A stretch of 64,000 nucleotides of DNA, from the NCBI RefSeq assembly GCF_027912455.1, contig NZ_CP115446.1, positions 310,001-374,000 of the forward strand, read 5' to 3'. Positions 7,564 to 18,276 of this stretch are shown piece by piece. The notes beneath the pieces are model-generated. The model was given only the letters and a program-made list of their open reading frames with translations, searched no databases and was not told where the DNA came from. The translations under genes were made by a program, and so were the position numbers. Origin of the DNA: Aurantiacibacter sp. MUD61. GTDB taxonomy: Bacteria; Pseudomonadota; Alphaproteobacteria; Sphingomonadales; Sphingomonadaceae. Within the stretch, counting starts at the first letter, position 1, and each line of letters starts with the position of its first letter.

Positions 7564-10500
7564 TCAGAAGCGCAGTCTAATCCCGATGCTTCCACCCAAG
7601 CTGGAATACTCGCCCGAGAAATCGCCATCCAATTGGATAAACCCGTTCAAGGGTCCACTGCCGATGATGTTCAAACCAGCCTCAATGCGCGCATAGGTGT
7701 CTATCGAGTCATTCGTGAGGGCGAAGCTATCGCCTCCAGACACGAACAGCACCTGACCTTCACCCTGGAACTCATGGACAGCGCTTGCGCTCGCATAGTA
7801 GACAAGTCTCGTACCGCTTCCAATGTCACTTTGGCCGCCGATCCTGAGGCCCGCTTGGCCCCTGAGGCCATCAAAACTGTCCAATTCAAACTGACTTGAA
7901 GCAAGTTCGATCGTGTCCAAGTCGGTGGCTTGATATTCAATACTGACCTGTGGTTCGACGAAGAATTCAGTACCGGATGTCCGGTATCCAAATTGGCTAC
8001 GCGCACCAAAGGCGCTGCCATCCGTACTTCCGTTCAACCCCTCAGCCGCAGTATCGCTCAGGTTTCCAGAAATAAAATCGTATTTGACCAGAACATCTGC
8101 GTAAAAGCCACCGGTACGATAGGTTATCGATGCCCCGACATTAAAGACGTCATAATCTGCTTCGTTTTCGCGCGCATCGAAGCTGACACTTGATGTCAGA
8201 TAACCAGCAGTCAGGCCGAGGCCGAGCCCCTCGTTGTCAGCGCCCGCCCAGTCATAACCAAGTTGCAGACCAAAGAAGTCCTGCTCGTAATCCAACAGCG
8301 CATTTTGCGTCGCTGACGCGGTTGTGAATTCGACAGTGTTCTCGCGGTCAGCGACACTACCCGAAAGCGTCATCCAAAGCGGATTTGCAGCTTCTGGCGA
8401 AAAACGTGTGGCCTCGCGTTGCTGGGCCCAGATATCGGAACTGCGATACCAGAGAGACTGCGCAGTTTCACCAAGCTTGGATGCCTCAAACACGGCTGCC
8501 TCGACTTCGCTGCTCAAGGAGAAATCACCGTCTGCCGCATCAAACGCCAAGGTAACGGCCACAAATGGTGAGCTGTCGAGATCATCGACGCCCAAGGTGA
8601 ATGCCCCTGCATCACTGCCAGCTCCAGCATCGACAAGCAGGATCGATTGGCCCAACCGTAGCCGCGTCATGGTATCAGAGACGGCAATTGTCGTCGCACC
8701 GGTGGCAGCGCCCTCGACTACCAGCAGATCACTTGCTCCCGTAAGATCAACGTCCAAGGCGAGGACGCCGCCTTCGCCAAGAAAATCGCCTGAGAGATTT
8801 AGCTGATCGCCGACAGTTCCATTCGCCATATCGATCAAGCCAGCATTTCTGGTCTGTTCAAGCGCGACAAAATCAACCTCTCCTGACACCGCCAATATGC
8901 CGGCATCAGCGATGGTGAATACGTCAGTGCCGCCGCCAAAGTCACTTGTACCGCTGGCAAGGAAAATTCCGAGATTCGTCAGAGTGTCGTCGCTGTCGGC
9001 GAAAGCCAGACGTCCTGCCAGCATTCCGCTATTGGTGAACGAAATGGGTCCCGTGGTGGTCGAAGTTGCTTCGAACGCTAGCGCTCCGCCGGTAAGCGTA
9101 CCGGAACTGGTGACGTTCACCGCTCCACCATCGGTTGCCACTGAAACGCCATTCTCGACGCCGTAGGTCGTGCCAGCCAAATCGAGAGTAATGATCCCAG
9201 CGCCGCTTGTGGTGACGGCAATACCGGAGCCCGAGCCCATGATATCGCCGTTGCCTGCTACGGTTATGTCGCCGCCCGCAGCATCTGCAAGGATGCCATT
9301 CCCGCCAATGCCCATGATGGCATCGACGTCAGAAACAGTGATCGCTCCGCCCGACGATTCAAGGTCCAGGCCGTCGCCGGCGTTGCCCTGAACCAGATCG
9401 AGGTTTTGAATGACAATAGCTCCGCCGCCAGATCGGACATAGGCACCATCGGTAGCTCCAATGATCGTCCCAGACTGGCCTACGATCGTAATGTCACCCC
9501 CGCTCGACATTGACGCGATACCAGGACCACCGGTGCCCGTAACGACGGCGCTTGAGGCCAACGAGATACTGGTCGGGCCGGCTTCTGCCATTGTCACGAT
9601 GCCAATGTCGCCAGTCACCTGATCGACAAATAGTGACAGAGTGCCCGTTCCATTCTGGTCAGCAAAAATCCCGCGACTGAACCCAGTGACCTCGCCAGCG
9701 CTCGTATCAATAAGTAAATCTGTGCCGGAGTTCTGTGCGAAGACGCCGTCATTCGCAGTTCCAGTCACATCAACCGCTGTGATGCTCAGCGCCCCGGCAC
9801 CATTGTTGATGGCCACAATGCCCGAGAGGCCCGTGACAGTGCCCGTGGTGGTGACCGAAAGATCTGTGCCCGTCGGCGCAGAAAGCAATGCATTCGCCGC
9901 GAAAATGCCGGCATTATTCGCGCCGCTCACGTCACCGGCGATGATTGTCAAAGCGCCAGTTCCATAATTGCGCGCATCAATACCAGTGTTGAAACCAGAG
10001 ATCAGTCCCTCTGTCGTTATCGTCAGGCCACTTCCGGAAGTGTTGGCGAAAATCCCGGCATTTGCTGTTGCAGTGATGTCGCCTGCCACAGTTATATTTT
10101 GCGCTCCCGCCCCGTACTGACGCGTGAGAATTCCGTACTGCGTTGCGAAGACGTCTTGGGCGGCAATTGAGACGTCGCCATCGCCATTTTGCTCAACTAC
10201 AATACCCCGGCTCCCGCCAGTGATTGTTCCGGCATTGGTATCGATCGCAATGTCGCCGCCTTCTGACATGGCGACAATGCCATAATCCATGCCGCCGGTA
10301 TTCGTAACATCGGCCGTGGAGATCGTTATTGCGTTACTACCAGACGCAGTTGCGACTATCCCGCTCAATGCGCTGATGACTGTTCCTGCAGTGCTATCGA
10401 TCACAATGTCGGCAATTGAGCTATTCGCAACAACCCCGCTACCATCCGACGAAGCAACATCGCCTGCGGTGATCTGCAGCAGTCCTGTGCCGACAGAATT

Positions 10501-13500
10501 CGCGATAATCGCATTGCCTACACTGGTGACTGTGCCGAGGCTGGTGTCGATGGAAGTGCCGGCTCCCGCACTGTAAGCGCTTATGGTTCCATTCACATCC
10601 GCCGTGACAATGCTGAGCGCACCCAGGCCCAGGTTGGACGCGTAAATACCATAGTTTGCGCCGGAAACGGTGCCGGCGCTGGTGTCAATCGCGAGTACAC
10701 CGCTGACAGCGCTGCTTGTAGCGACAATACCTGCTGAATTGGCGCTCGTTACGCTCGCAGTCGTAATCGAGAGATCTCCCGATCCCTGCTGGACCGCTTG
10801 GATGCCCTCACTGGCGGCGGCTATCTCCCCAGCCGTGCTGTCAATTGTCAGAGATGTGCCGGAGTTCTGAGCGTAAATGCCGTCATCGGTTATCGCAGTA
10901 ACGTCTCCTGCGATGATTGATGCCGAACCAGTTCCGCCGTTGAAGACTTCTATTCCGTCTACTTGAGCGGTGACTTCGCCTGCGCTGGTATCGATTGCTA
11001 CGCCGGTGCCAGATCGCAAGCGTGCAAAAACCCCATCCCCTTGAATGGCAGTGACGTTGGACGTTGTGATAGCGACTGCGCCAGCTGCCTCATGCACAAC
11101 CAAAATGCCGCGAGCGTCTCCTGTTACATCAGAGGTGAGTACGGTTGTATCGCCGTCGCCGAAATTGCCGACCTCGATTCCATCATCGCCGCCGATAACC
11201 GTTCCGGCACGGGTATCAATAAAGATGCTACCAGCCGTTGGAGCAGCTCCTGCAGCGATGCCTTCCTGACTGCCGCCAGTGACATCGCCGGTTATAATAG
11301 AGGTAGACCCCGACCCAAAATTGTTGACGACCATTCCGGTAAGACCGCCGGTTACCGCACCAGCTACGCTATCGATTGAAATGTCAGTGCCGAAATGAAT
11401 GACCGAAATACCGTGACCGTTGCTACCAGCTACCGCGCTCGTGCTAATCGAGGTTAAGCCGCTGCCCGTGTTGGCCAATTGTATTCCATCGTCACCACCA
11501 GAGATCGATCCCGCGGTCGAATTGACGAACATATCTCTTCCAGAGCCGGAAACGCTTAACCCGTCAACATTCGTCCCTGTGACGTTAGCCGTAGTGAGCA
11601 TCAGCGAACCACTGCCGGAATTGCCTGCAACTATCCCGTTTCTATCGCCGAGAACCTCACCCGCCGAAGTATTGACGATCAGGTCAGTGCCAGCCGAAGA
11701 GTTGCTCGCAAATATCCCGTCGGATGACTGCCCGGTCACGTTGCCGCTGATAATCTCGAGGACACCGTTTCCCGCATTGGAAGCGAAAATTCCACCGAAT
11801 GTTCCAACGACACTGCCCATCGACGTATTAATCGTGAGGTTGCTTGTAGACGCCCCTCTATTCTCCGCCCTTATACCTCTGCCATTGACCCCTCTCACAG
11901 CTCCGAGAGACGTAATCTCGAGTGCATCCCCGTCGAAATTGAGGGCCACAATTCCATCGTTGCCATTTCCAACAACATCGGCCGTCGTGATGCTCAAATC
12001 ACCGCTGCCATATTGGCGCGCGTCAATGCCGAAGTCGGCACCAGATACGCTCCCTGCGCTCGTGTCGACAGCAAGCGTCGTTCCATAGTTCTGTGCAAAA
12101 ATGCCTGAGGCACCCATCGCGACAACATCCGCAGTGGTTATCGAAAGAGCTCCGCTGCCGCGATTTCGCGCATCGATACCTTCGCTACCGCCTGTCACCG
12201 TGCCTGCTGTGCTGTCTATTGTAAGGCTGGTTCCACTAGTAGTCGCAAATATACCGTCAAATCTTGTACCAGTTACGTCAGCGCTGGTGATGATGAGGGA
12301 GCCAGACCCGCGATTCTGCGCATCAATCCCTTCATTTCCGCCGACAACCGTACCGGATGTTGTGTCGATGGCGATGCTGCCAGCACCATCGGTCAAGGCA
12401 AGGATACCGTCGCCCGTCCCGGTGACATCTCCAGTCACATCGCCAAGCGGCGTGACTGTCCCGATTGCGATATCACCGCCAGCACCACCGCGTGCATCCG
12501 CCAGGATACCTGCAGCACCTGTACCGGTAACTCCGCCAACCAGGCCAACCCCTTGGATCGAGATATCACCGCCATCACTGTCGGCCAGAATGCCGTTGCC
12601 GCCTGTACCGGTGATTGTCCCAATACCAGCGACTGTAATCGCGCCGCCAGCCGAACCCAAATCAAGCCCATCGCCAGCATTGCCGGTTACGCTGTCGAGA
12701 TTTTGGACTGTGAGCTCAGCTCCCGCGGAGCGCGAGTAGATGCCGTCTGTCGCTCCGACGATATCGCCAGAAGAGCCCTGAATCAGGATATCGGCGCTGG
12801 CTTGTGTACTGGTCGCAACAATGCCGAAGCCTGCCAACCCGGTGACATCATTCACTGTAATCGAAACCTGGCCGCTGCCGTACTGCAGCGCTTGAATGCC
12901 GTCCCCGCCACCAGACACGGCGCCTGCGCTACTGTCTATCGAAAGCCCAGTGCCGTCATTGCGCGCGTAGATGCCGTCATCCGTCGCCGCCGACACATCC
13001 GCTGTAGTGATCGATACTGCGCCACTGCTATAATTAAACACTTCGACGCCATCGACTTCGGCTTCGACGACGCCCGCGCTAGTATCGACGGCTACGCCGG
13101 TGCCAGACCTCAGGCGCGCAAAAACGCCGTCTCCACGGACCGCGTTGACGTTGGACGTCGTAATTGCGACGGCACCCGCTGCATCGTGTAAAACCAAAAT
13201 ACCGCGAGAAACGCCCGAGACATCGGCGGCCAGTACAGTGGTATCGCCATCGCCGTAGTTGCCGACCTGAATACCATTATTCCCGCCATTCACGCTGCCT
13301 GCGCGAGAATCGATTAGAACGTTGCCTGTGCCTAGGAATGTCGAGACAAATACACCATTCGATCTGACGCCAGTAACATCACCGGTAATGAGCGAAAGCG
13401 ATCCGCTTCCACCGTGAAAGATGTCAATCCCTACCAATCCACCACTGACGGTCCCAGAAGTGGTGTCAATGTCGATATCGGAGCCGCGATGAAACAACGA

Positions 13501-15420
13501 GATTCCATCACCAGAGGTGCCTGTAATATCAGCCGCTTCGATTGACGTAATCCCAGTGCCTTGTTGGCTCAATTGAATACCATCATTGCCGCCAGAAATT
13601 GATCCTGCCGTCGAATTGACGAACATATCTGTTCCCGAGCCGGAAACGCTTAAACCGTCAACATTCGTCCCTTTGACGTTAGCCGTAGTGAGCATCAGCG
13701 AACCACTGCCGGAATTGCCTGCAACGATCCCGTTTCTATCGCCCAGAGCCTCACCCGCCGAAGTATTGACGATCAGGTCAGTGCCAGCCGACGAGTTACT
13801 CGCAGATATCCCGTCGTATGACTGCCCGGTCACGTTGCCGCTGATAATCTCGAGGACACCGTTTCCCGCATTGGAAGCGAAAATTCCGCCAGATGTCCCG
13901 ACGACACTACCTAACGAGGTATCAATCGTAAGATCAGTTGTAGAAGACCCCAGGTTCTGCGCCCTAATCCCTCTACCATTGAGCCCTCTAACTGTACCGG
14001 TAGATGTAATCTCCAATGCACCTGTGCCGCCATTGCGGGCGAGAATCCCGTCATTGCCATTCCCGACGACATCAGCAGTTGTTATGATCAAATCGCCATC
14101 ACCATTTTGGCGCGCGTCGATACCGTAGTTTGCGCCAGATACGCTGCCTGCGCTCGTATCGACAGTAAGCGTGGTTCCGGAGACATAGTTGTAGGCAAAA
14201 ATGCCTGAGCCGCCCGTTGCTGTAACATCCGCGGTGGTTATCGACAGCGCTCCACTGCCAAAATTGCGCGCATCCAACGCTTGGTAAGCTCCCGTGACAG
14301 TGCCACGGGTGCTATCAATTGTAAGGTTGGTCCCAAGATTTCTCGCATAAATGCCAGCGAGCATAGACCCCGCTGCATCAGCGCTGGTGATCTCAAGAGA
14401 ACCGGACCCATTATTGCGCGCAAAAATGCCTCCAGCGCCCCCAGCAACACCGCCTGCGCTGGTGTCTAAATCCAGCGTTGTGCCATCGTTTCTTGCGTAG
14501 ATGCCAGAGAAGCTGGAACTCGTTACATCGGCGCTGGTGATCGCGAGAGAGCCAGACCCGTAATTTCGGGCATCGATCCCTTCCGCGCCGCCCGAAACCG
14601 TGCCTGAACTTGAGTCGATGGCAATGCTGCCAGCACCACCGGTAACTGCAAGGATACCTTCACCAAAACCACTGACGTTACCGGTTACATCGCCGATCGG
14701 CGTGATGGTCCCGATCGCAATAACACCGCCACCGCGGGCGTTGGCCGAGATCCCGGCCGCACCAGTCCCGGTGACTCCACCAACAAGGCCAACGCCCTGA
14801 ATTGAGATATCGCCGCCGTCGCTATCGGCCAAAATACCAAAGCCGGTTGCACCAGTGATAGTACCGATATCAGCAACCGTAATCGCACCGCCGAAAGAAC
14901 GCAGATCAAGCCCGTCTCGGGAATTACCGGTGACGCTATCGAGACCTTCGACACGAATAGGACCACCAATAGCACTCAGGCGAAGTCCATCGGCCGACCC
15001 GATTACAGTCCCTGAGATGCCTTCAACAGATACCCCCAATGCACCAGCCGACGCTTGAATGCCTGAGCCCGTAAGATTGTTGATCGTCGTCGGGGTAGCC
15101 ACTTCGCCGACAACAATCGTCAGGTCATCAGCCGTAGTAGAGACGCCATCAATCTCCGCCGGCGCTGCGGCCACGCAGGTGATCGTTTCACCGTCTTCGG
15201 CGATGCCATTGCCGTTTGTATCTTCACATTCTGCCGGGATTGCTTGTGCGAAAGCCGGGCTGCTTGCCGCGAGCAAGGCGACGGGCGCCACTCCCCACCG
15301 AAGCAATGCCATCGCGTGTTTGGCAATGACCGAACCGGTGCCCGGCTTTTCCGCAACCACATGTTCGGTGATCGCGAGATCGGGCGAATAACTTGCGGCC
15401 TGACCTTGCACCTTGGTCAT
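7564..15420 (-). CDS. Giant autotransporter adhesin-like protein
   Basis: About 2,618 residues from the ATG at 15420, which has GGTGGG upstream; a TTG further upstream is less credible. The signal peptide is long: about 35 polar residues, then ALLRWGVAPVALLAASSPAFAQA. The passenger is almost wholly short beta-helix repeats built around DTSAGxVxGxxxGI and GxGxLxITTADVxG. The last 280 or so residues form an autotransporter beta-barrel ending in Phe (RLRF), which inserts in the outer membrane. A block of about 698 residues is duplicated in tandem (see findings). No protease domain is visible. Adhesion or biofilm function is inferred from the class only. IS6 sequences flank the region on both sides. 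Confidence 0.88.
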   Translation of the reverse strand: MTKVQGQAASYSPDLAITEHVVAEKPGTGSVIAKHAMALLRWGVAPVALLAASSPAFAQAIPAECEDTNGNGIAEDGETITCVAAAPAEIDGVSTTADDLTIVVGEVATPTTINNLTGSGIQASAGALGVSVEGISGTVIGSADGLRLSAIGGPIRVEGLDSVTGNSRDGLDLRSFGGAITVADIGTITGATGFGILADSDGGDISIQGVGLVGGVTGTGAAGISANARGGGVIAIGTITPIGDVTGNVSGFGEGILAVTGGAGSIAIDSSSGTVSGGAEGIDARNYGSGSLAITSADVTSSSFSGIYARNDGTTLDLDTSAGGVAGGAGGIFARNNGSGSLEITSADAAGSMLAGIYARNLGTNLTIDSTRGTVTGAYQALDARNFGSGALSITTADVTATGGSGIFAYNYVSGTTLTVDTSAGSVSGANYGIDARQNGDGDLIITTADVVGNGNDGILARNGGTGALEITSTGTVRGLNGRGIRAQNLGSSTTDLTIDTSLGSVVGTSGGIFASNAGNGVLEIISGNVTGQSYDGISASNSSAGTDLIVNTSAGEALGDRNGIVAGNSGSGSLMLTTANVKGTNVDGLSVSGSGTDMFVNSTAGSISGGNDGIQLSQQGTGITSIEAADITGTSGDGISLFHRGSDIDIDTTSGTVSGGLVGIDIFHGGSGSLSLITGDVTGVRSNGVFVSTFLGTGNVLIDSRAGSVNGGNNGIQVGNYGDGDTTVLAADVSGVSRGILVLHDAAGAVAITTSNVNAVRGDGVFARLRSGTGVAVDTSAGVVEAEVDGVEVFNYSSGAVSITTADVSAATDDGIYARNDGTGLSIDSSAGAVSGGGDGIQALQYGSGQVSITVNDVTGLAGFGIVATSTQASADILIQGSSGDIVGATDGIYSRSAGAELTVQNLDSVTGNAGDGLDLGSAGGAITVAGIGTITGTGGNGILADSDGGDISIQGVGLVGGVTGTGAAGILADARGGAGGDIAIGTVTPLGDVTGDVTGTGDGILALTDGAGSIAIDTTSGTVVGGNEGIDAQNRGSGSLIITSADVTGTRFDGIFATTSGTSLTIDSTAGTVTGGSEGIDARNRGSGALSITTADVVAMGASGIFAQNYGTTLAVDTSAGSVSGADFGIDARQYGSGDLSITTADVVGNGNDGIVALNFDGDALEITSLGAVRGVNGRGIRAENRGASTSNLTINTSMGSVVGTFGGIFASNAGNGVLEIISGNVTGQSSDGIFASNSSAGTDLIVNTSAGEVLGDRNGIVAGNSGSGSLMLTTANVTGTNVDGLSVSGSGRDMFVNSTAGSISGGDDGIQLANTGSGLTSISTSAVAGSNGHGISVIHFGTDISIDSVAGAVTGGLTGMVVNNFGSGSTSIITGDVTGGSQEGIAAGAAPTAGSIFIDTRAGTVIGGDDGIEVGNFGDGDTTVLTSDVTGDARGILVVHEAAGAVAITTSNVTAIQGDGVFARLRSGTGVAIDTSAGEVTAQVDGIEVFNGGTGSASIIAGDVTAITDDGIYAQNSGTSLTIDSTAGEIAAASEGIQAVQQGSGDLSITTASVTSANSAGIVATSSAVSGVLAIDTSAGTVSGANYGIYASNLGLGALSIVTADVNGTISAYSAGAGTSIDTSLGTVTSVGNAIIANSVGTGLLQITAGDVASSDGSGVVANSSIADIVIDSTAGTVISALSGIVATASGSNAITISTADVTNTGGMDYGIVAMSEGGDIAIDTNAGTITGGSRGIVVEQNGDGDVSIAAQDVFATQYGILTRQYGAGAQNITVAGDITATANAGIFANTSGSGLTITTEGLISGFNTGIDARNYGTGALTIIAGDVSGANNAGIFAANALLSAPTGTDLSVTTTGTVTGLSGIVAINNGAGALSITAVDVTGTANDGVFAQNSGTDLLIDTSAGEVTGFSRGIFADQNGTGTLSLFVDQVTGDIGIVTMAEAGPTSISLASSAVVTGTGGPGIASMSSGGDITIVGQSGTIIGATDGAYVRSGGGAIVIQNLDLVQGNAGDGLDLESSGGAITVSDVDAIMGIGGNGILADAAGGDITVAGNGDIMGSGSGIAVTTSGAGIITLDLAGTTYGVENGVSVATDGGAVNVTSSGTLTGGALAFEATSTTTGPISFTNSGMLAGRLAFADSDDTLTNLGIFLASGTSDFGGGTDVFTIADAGILAVSGEVDFVALEQTRNAGLIDMANGTVGDQLNLSGDFLGEGGVLALDVDLTGASDLLVVEGAATGATTIAVSDTMTRLRLGQSILLVDAGAGSDAGAFTLGVDDLDSSPFVAVTLAFDAADGDFSLSSEVEAAVFEASKLGETAQSLWYRSSDIWAQQREATRFSPEAANPLWMTLSGSVADRENTVEFTTASATQNALLDYEQDFFGLQLGYDWAGADNEGLGLGLTAGYLTSSVSFDARENEADYDVFNVGASITYRTGGFYADVLVKYDFISGNLSDTAAEGLNGSTDGSAFGARSQFGYRTSGTEFFVEPQVSIEYQATDLDTIELASSQFELDSFDGLRGQAGLRIGGQSDIGSGTRLVYYASASAVHEFQGEGQVLFVSGGDSFALTNDSIDTYARIEAGLNIIGSGPLNGFIQLDGDFSGEYSSLGGSIGIRLRF

Positions 15421-15653
15421 CCGCCCACCACGCAGAAGAGCAAACTGCTGCAAACGCGATTGGTCATGATCTACATCAATGCGCCGTGCCTGTGTTACCT
15501 GTAGTTCCGAAGCCTTTGCCCGATTGCCCAAAATTTGCCCCCATCGCTCGCCTCAATCAGGCGCGATTCAATGAATCCGCGCGAGCCAATCTCAGCGCGG
15601 TGCATTTAGAATGCTGGCAGGATTCAATTATCAATGCAATGCAATAGCTTAGA

Positions 15654-16751
15654 TTAAAGTGGCTCATGGGTAATCAGAGTTGCAGCATCGGCTGAATTTG
15701 GTGAAACTGTCATCGGACAAAGAAAGCCTTCGACCAGCTCCACATCGTATAATTCGCCGATATCTCCATCGATCCGGAACCAGTCGACGCAAGCTCCGCT
15801 TTCCAGATCGATTACCTGTACGCCGCACCAAGGCTCGCTGTCCGTATCCTTGAGCCGCTGCTCCAGCTCCAGCCCTTCAAACCGATCATAGCGAGGCCGA
15901 GAAAGGCCAACAAACGCGGATTTGCCGTGAAAAACCATGCCGCGAAGGAACCCCGGGCAAAATGTGAGCGGCTTGAAGGAGCCGAGGCCTTGCTGTTCGT
16001 CGGAAAATTCGACGCTGCCAAGCTCACCGGTACCGGCGTTAAGGACCCACAATTTGCCCTCATGCCAACGCGGTGAATGCGGCATCGAAAGCCCTTCGCA
16101 AACCACAGTATTCTTTTCGACATCGATCACAACACCGCCATTTGCGCGCCGATCGCGCCAGCCGTCGATCGTGTCGGACTTGGAAACAGCCGTTACAAAG
16201 GCAGGCTTGCCATCTCGCATCGCAAGGCCATTCAAATGACAACGATCCTCATCGACGATGTCACTTATGAAGTGGGGCTTCCAGATGGGCGCAAAAGAAT
16301 GCCGCTGCGACGGCTTGGACAAGCAATTGAACCGTGTGTTGACGAAAACGATCTCACCTGAAGAGTCGATTCCAACATCATGCGCATCGAGCAATCCGGT
16401 TACCACTTGTGTGCGCGGCATGAAGCAAGCGTCATACAATTGATTGATGCGTTGATCAGGCTCCAGCACATTCTCAAGCCGAATGATCTGAGCTCCGGCA
16501 GACAGCACGAATCGACCTCTGCCGTCAGAACACAGCCCCATAGGCTTGGGCATGGCAGACTGATGCAGCTGTGGCTTTCCCTGAGGGCCGGCGCCCAGCA
16601 TGTAAAGAAAGCCAGATTGGTAAGACGTGAAAGCAAGCGACACGTTCATCTGTGCCAAGCGCGAAACGATCCCACCTGAAAGCGAGTAACTAACCTTCGG
16701 CGGTGCGGCACCGGCTTGGCTGGCGGCGACCTGCTGAGCATCGACTGACAT
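15654..16751 (-). CDS. TIGR03032/DUF4915 family protein
   Basis: This 365-residue protein carries the family's conserved stretches in order: LLDAHDVGID (about 118-127), FVNTRFNCL, DRCHLNGLAM, KSDTIDGWRD, GLSMPHSPRWH, PGFLRGM, VGLSRPRYD and GELYDVELV. The pattern of short repeated motifs suggests a beta-propeller. The family has no established biochemical role. It is often near surface or carbohydrate-related genes. Here it lies upstream of the autotransporter on the same strand, 233 nt away, with both between IS6 sequences. Sharing a role at the cell surface is speculation. Confidence 0.8.
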   Translation of the reverse strand: MSVDAQQVAASQAGAAPPKVSYSLSGGIVSRLAQMNVSLAFTSYQSGFLYMLGAGPQGKPQLHQSAMPKPMGLCSDGRGRFVLSAGAQIIRLENVLEPDQRINQLYDACFMPRTQVVTGLLDAHDVGIDSSGEIVFVNTRFNCLSKPSQRHSFAPIWKPHFISDIVDEDRCHLNGLAMRDGKPAFVTAVSKSDTIDGWRDRRANGGVVIDVEKNTVVCEGLSMPHSPRWHEGKLWVLNAGTGELGSVEFSDEQQGLGSFKPLTFCPGFLRGMVFHGKSAFVGLSRPRYDRFEGLELEQRLKDTDSEPWCGVQVIDLESGACVDWFRIDGDIGELYDVELVEGFLCPMTVSPNSADAATLITHEPL

Positions 16752-16834
16752 TGGAGTGGCACCTTTAACTTGAATCGCTTGGGCTTAGGGCGGTGTCAGG
16801 CCAATCGCAACTCGTCTTTAATTGGCATAGAAGA

Positions 16835-17674
16835 GTGCTGTCAGTCTAACTGCAACTTGTCTCTGATCGGCGCGGCAATCCCTTACCCGCTGTCAGCTTA
16901 GGCCATAACATTCTGCCACTCAGCCAGTGCGGCTGAGCGGCGGGCCTTGTAGGTTTCTCTGTCGATCAGGTGGCGTTCGAGGCTAAAGTGGTTGTGGACA
17001 TTGGCATGGACCGAGGCGAACTTCTAAAGAGACCGCATCTGCCGGAACCGCAGCATCGCCCGTTCCCGTCGTCGGAACGGAAGGTGGCTGTTCTCGACCC
17101 TGTTGTTGGCCCAGCGACCTACCTCCTGCTTCTCTTGGTTGCCAAGCTCACTCATCGCCGCCCTGTACGAGCGCAGGCCATCGGTGGTGATCTCCGCCGG
17201 CGAACCGTGACGCTTCAGCGCCTTCTTCATGAACCTGAGCGCTGCTTTCTCGTCTCTCGTCTTCGTGACGTAGCTCTCGAGAACCTCGCCCTCCTGGTCG
17301 ACTGCTCGCCACAGATAATGCATCTCGCCGTTGATCTTCACATACACCTCATCGAGGTGCCATTTCCAGTGGCGGAAGCCCTTCATCCGGCTCACTCGCT
17401 GGCGCCTGACATCAGCGGCGAACAGCGGCCCGAACCTGTTCCACCAGTGCCGCACGGTCTCGTGGCAGATGTCGATCCCACGTTCGGCCAGCAGGTCTTC
17501 CACGTTTCGCAGGCTCAGTGGAAAACGAACGTACATCATCACCACCAAGCGGATCACCTCCGGTGACGAATTGAAATAGCGGAACGGGCTGGCTGGTTTT
17601 CTAGGACGAGGCACCGCCCTGCCCTACCCCGCGCTCTTCATTCGTCAATCAGGTGCATTTGGTCTGACAAGGCC
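16835..17674 (-). mobile_element. IS6-family insertion sequence with inactivated transposase
   Basis: The element is about 840 bp, with imperfect terminal inverted repeats: GTGCTGTCAGTCTAACTG on the left and, read inwards from the right, CCTTGTCAGACCAAATGC. It contains one transposase gene with a premature stop. A second partial left end (GTGTCAGGCCAATCGCAACT) lies just outside at about 16794, pointing to nested or repeated insertion. The right end interrupts a hydratase gene at about 17674. Confidence 0.78.
16898..17614 (-). pseudogene. IS6-family DDE transposase, internal nonsense mutation
   Basis: A 239-codon frame encodes the DDE transposase with catalytic positions visible: D in HLDEVYVK, D in ITTDGLRSY and E in NNRVENSHLP. 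After residue 196 a Gln codon has become TAG (17024-17026, in MRSL-stop-KF), and the frame then stays open through the conserved end (AALAEWQNVMA) to a stop at 16898. The remnant at 7.2 kb has Gln (SLQN) at this point, which supports a CAG-to-TAG change. The truncated 196-residue product retains all catalytic residues, so loss of activity is likely but not proved. Confidence 0.85.
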
Positions 17675-18171
17675 ATCGAGAGGGTTTTGGCGCAGCGGAG
17701 GCAGAGTTTATGCTAAAGCTCGCCCCGCAAGCCGGCCCCTTGCCGCAGAGCAACACCGACACGATGGCTTGGGTCAGCGAAATCCGTATCGGTATCGAAG
17801 TTGCCTCTTCACCCTACCCTGGCATCAACACCGACGGGCCTTGGGTTACTGTTTCCGATCACGGGAACAATGCCGGCATCGTGCTAGGTGCCGTCGTCAA
17901 GCCTGCAAACTGGGGTGAGCTCGATGAAATCATGGTCGAGATGTTCATAGACGGTCATTCTGTTGGCAAAGCAAGTACGGCGTCGATGCTCGACGGTCCA
18001 TTCGGCGCAGTGCGTTTTGCTCTCGCCAATCTCAAATCGCGCGGGATCGCACCGCAAAATGGCTTATGGATCTCGACCGGCGCCATCACGGGCGTTCATG
18101 AAATCGCTTTGGGACAGAGCGCAACCGCGAGATTCGCGGGGCTCGGAGCAATCAGCGTCAACATTGATTGA
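17675..18171 (+). pseudogene. 2-keto-4-pentenoate hydratase / FAH-family gene, 5' end deleted by IS
   Basis: An open frame runs from the IS boundary into GFGAAEAEFMLKLA, the typical EAEFA core of 2-oxopent-4-enoate hydratases, and on through NNAGIVLGAVV, EMFIDGHSVGKAS and WISTGAITGV to the stop at 18171. About the C-terminal 165 residues remain of the usual 260 or more. An internal ATG at 17710 could still be translated but would lack much of the fold. The family adds water to 2-hydroxypentadienoates in aromatic meta-cleavage pathways. No other pathway gene is in the window. Confidence 0.8.
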
Positions 18172-18276
18172 GAAAAAGCCGCAAAGTTTCTCTCGTACGA
18201 TACATTGGAATGCGTTCGGTTTCACGAAAAGCATATGCCCTGCGATCATCAGGCATGTCGCAGGTTTCAGAGCCGC

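Noticed and set aside
9641..14800. Several plus-strand ORFs of 100-220 codons opposite the autotransporter
   Set aside because: They are Pro/Ala/Ser/Thr-rich low-complexity mirrors of the repeated minus-strand gene.
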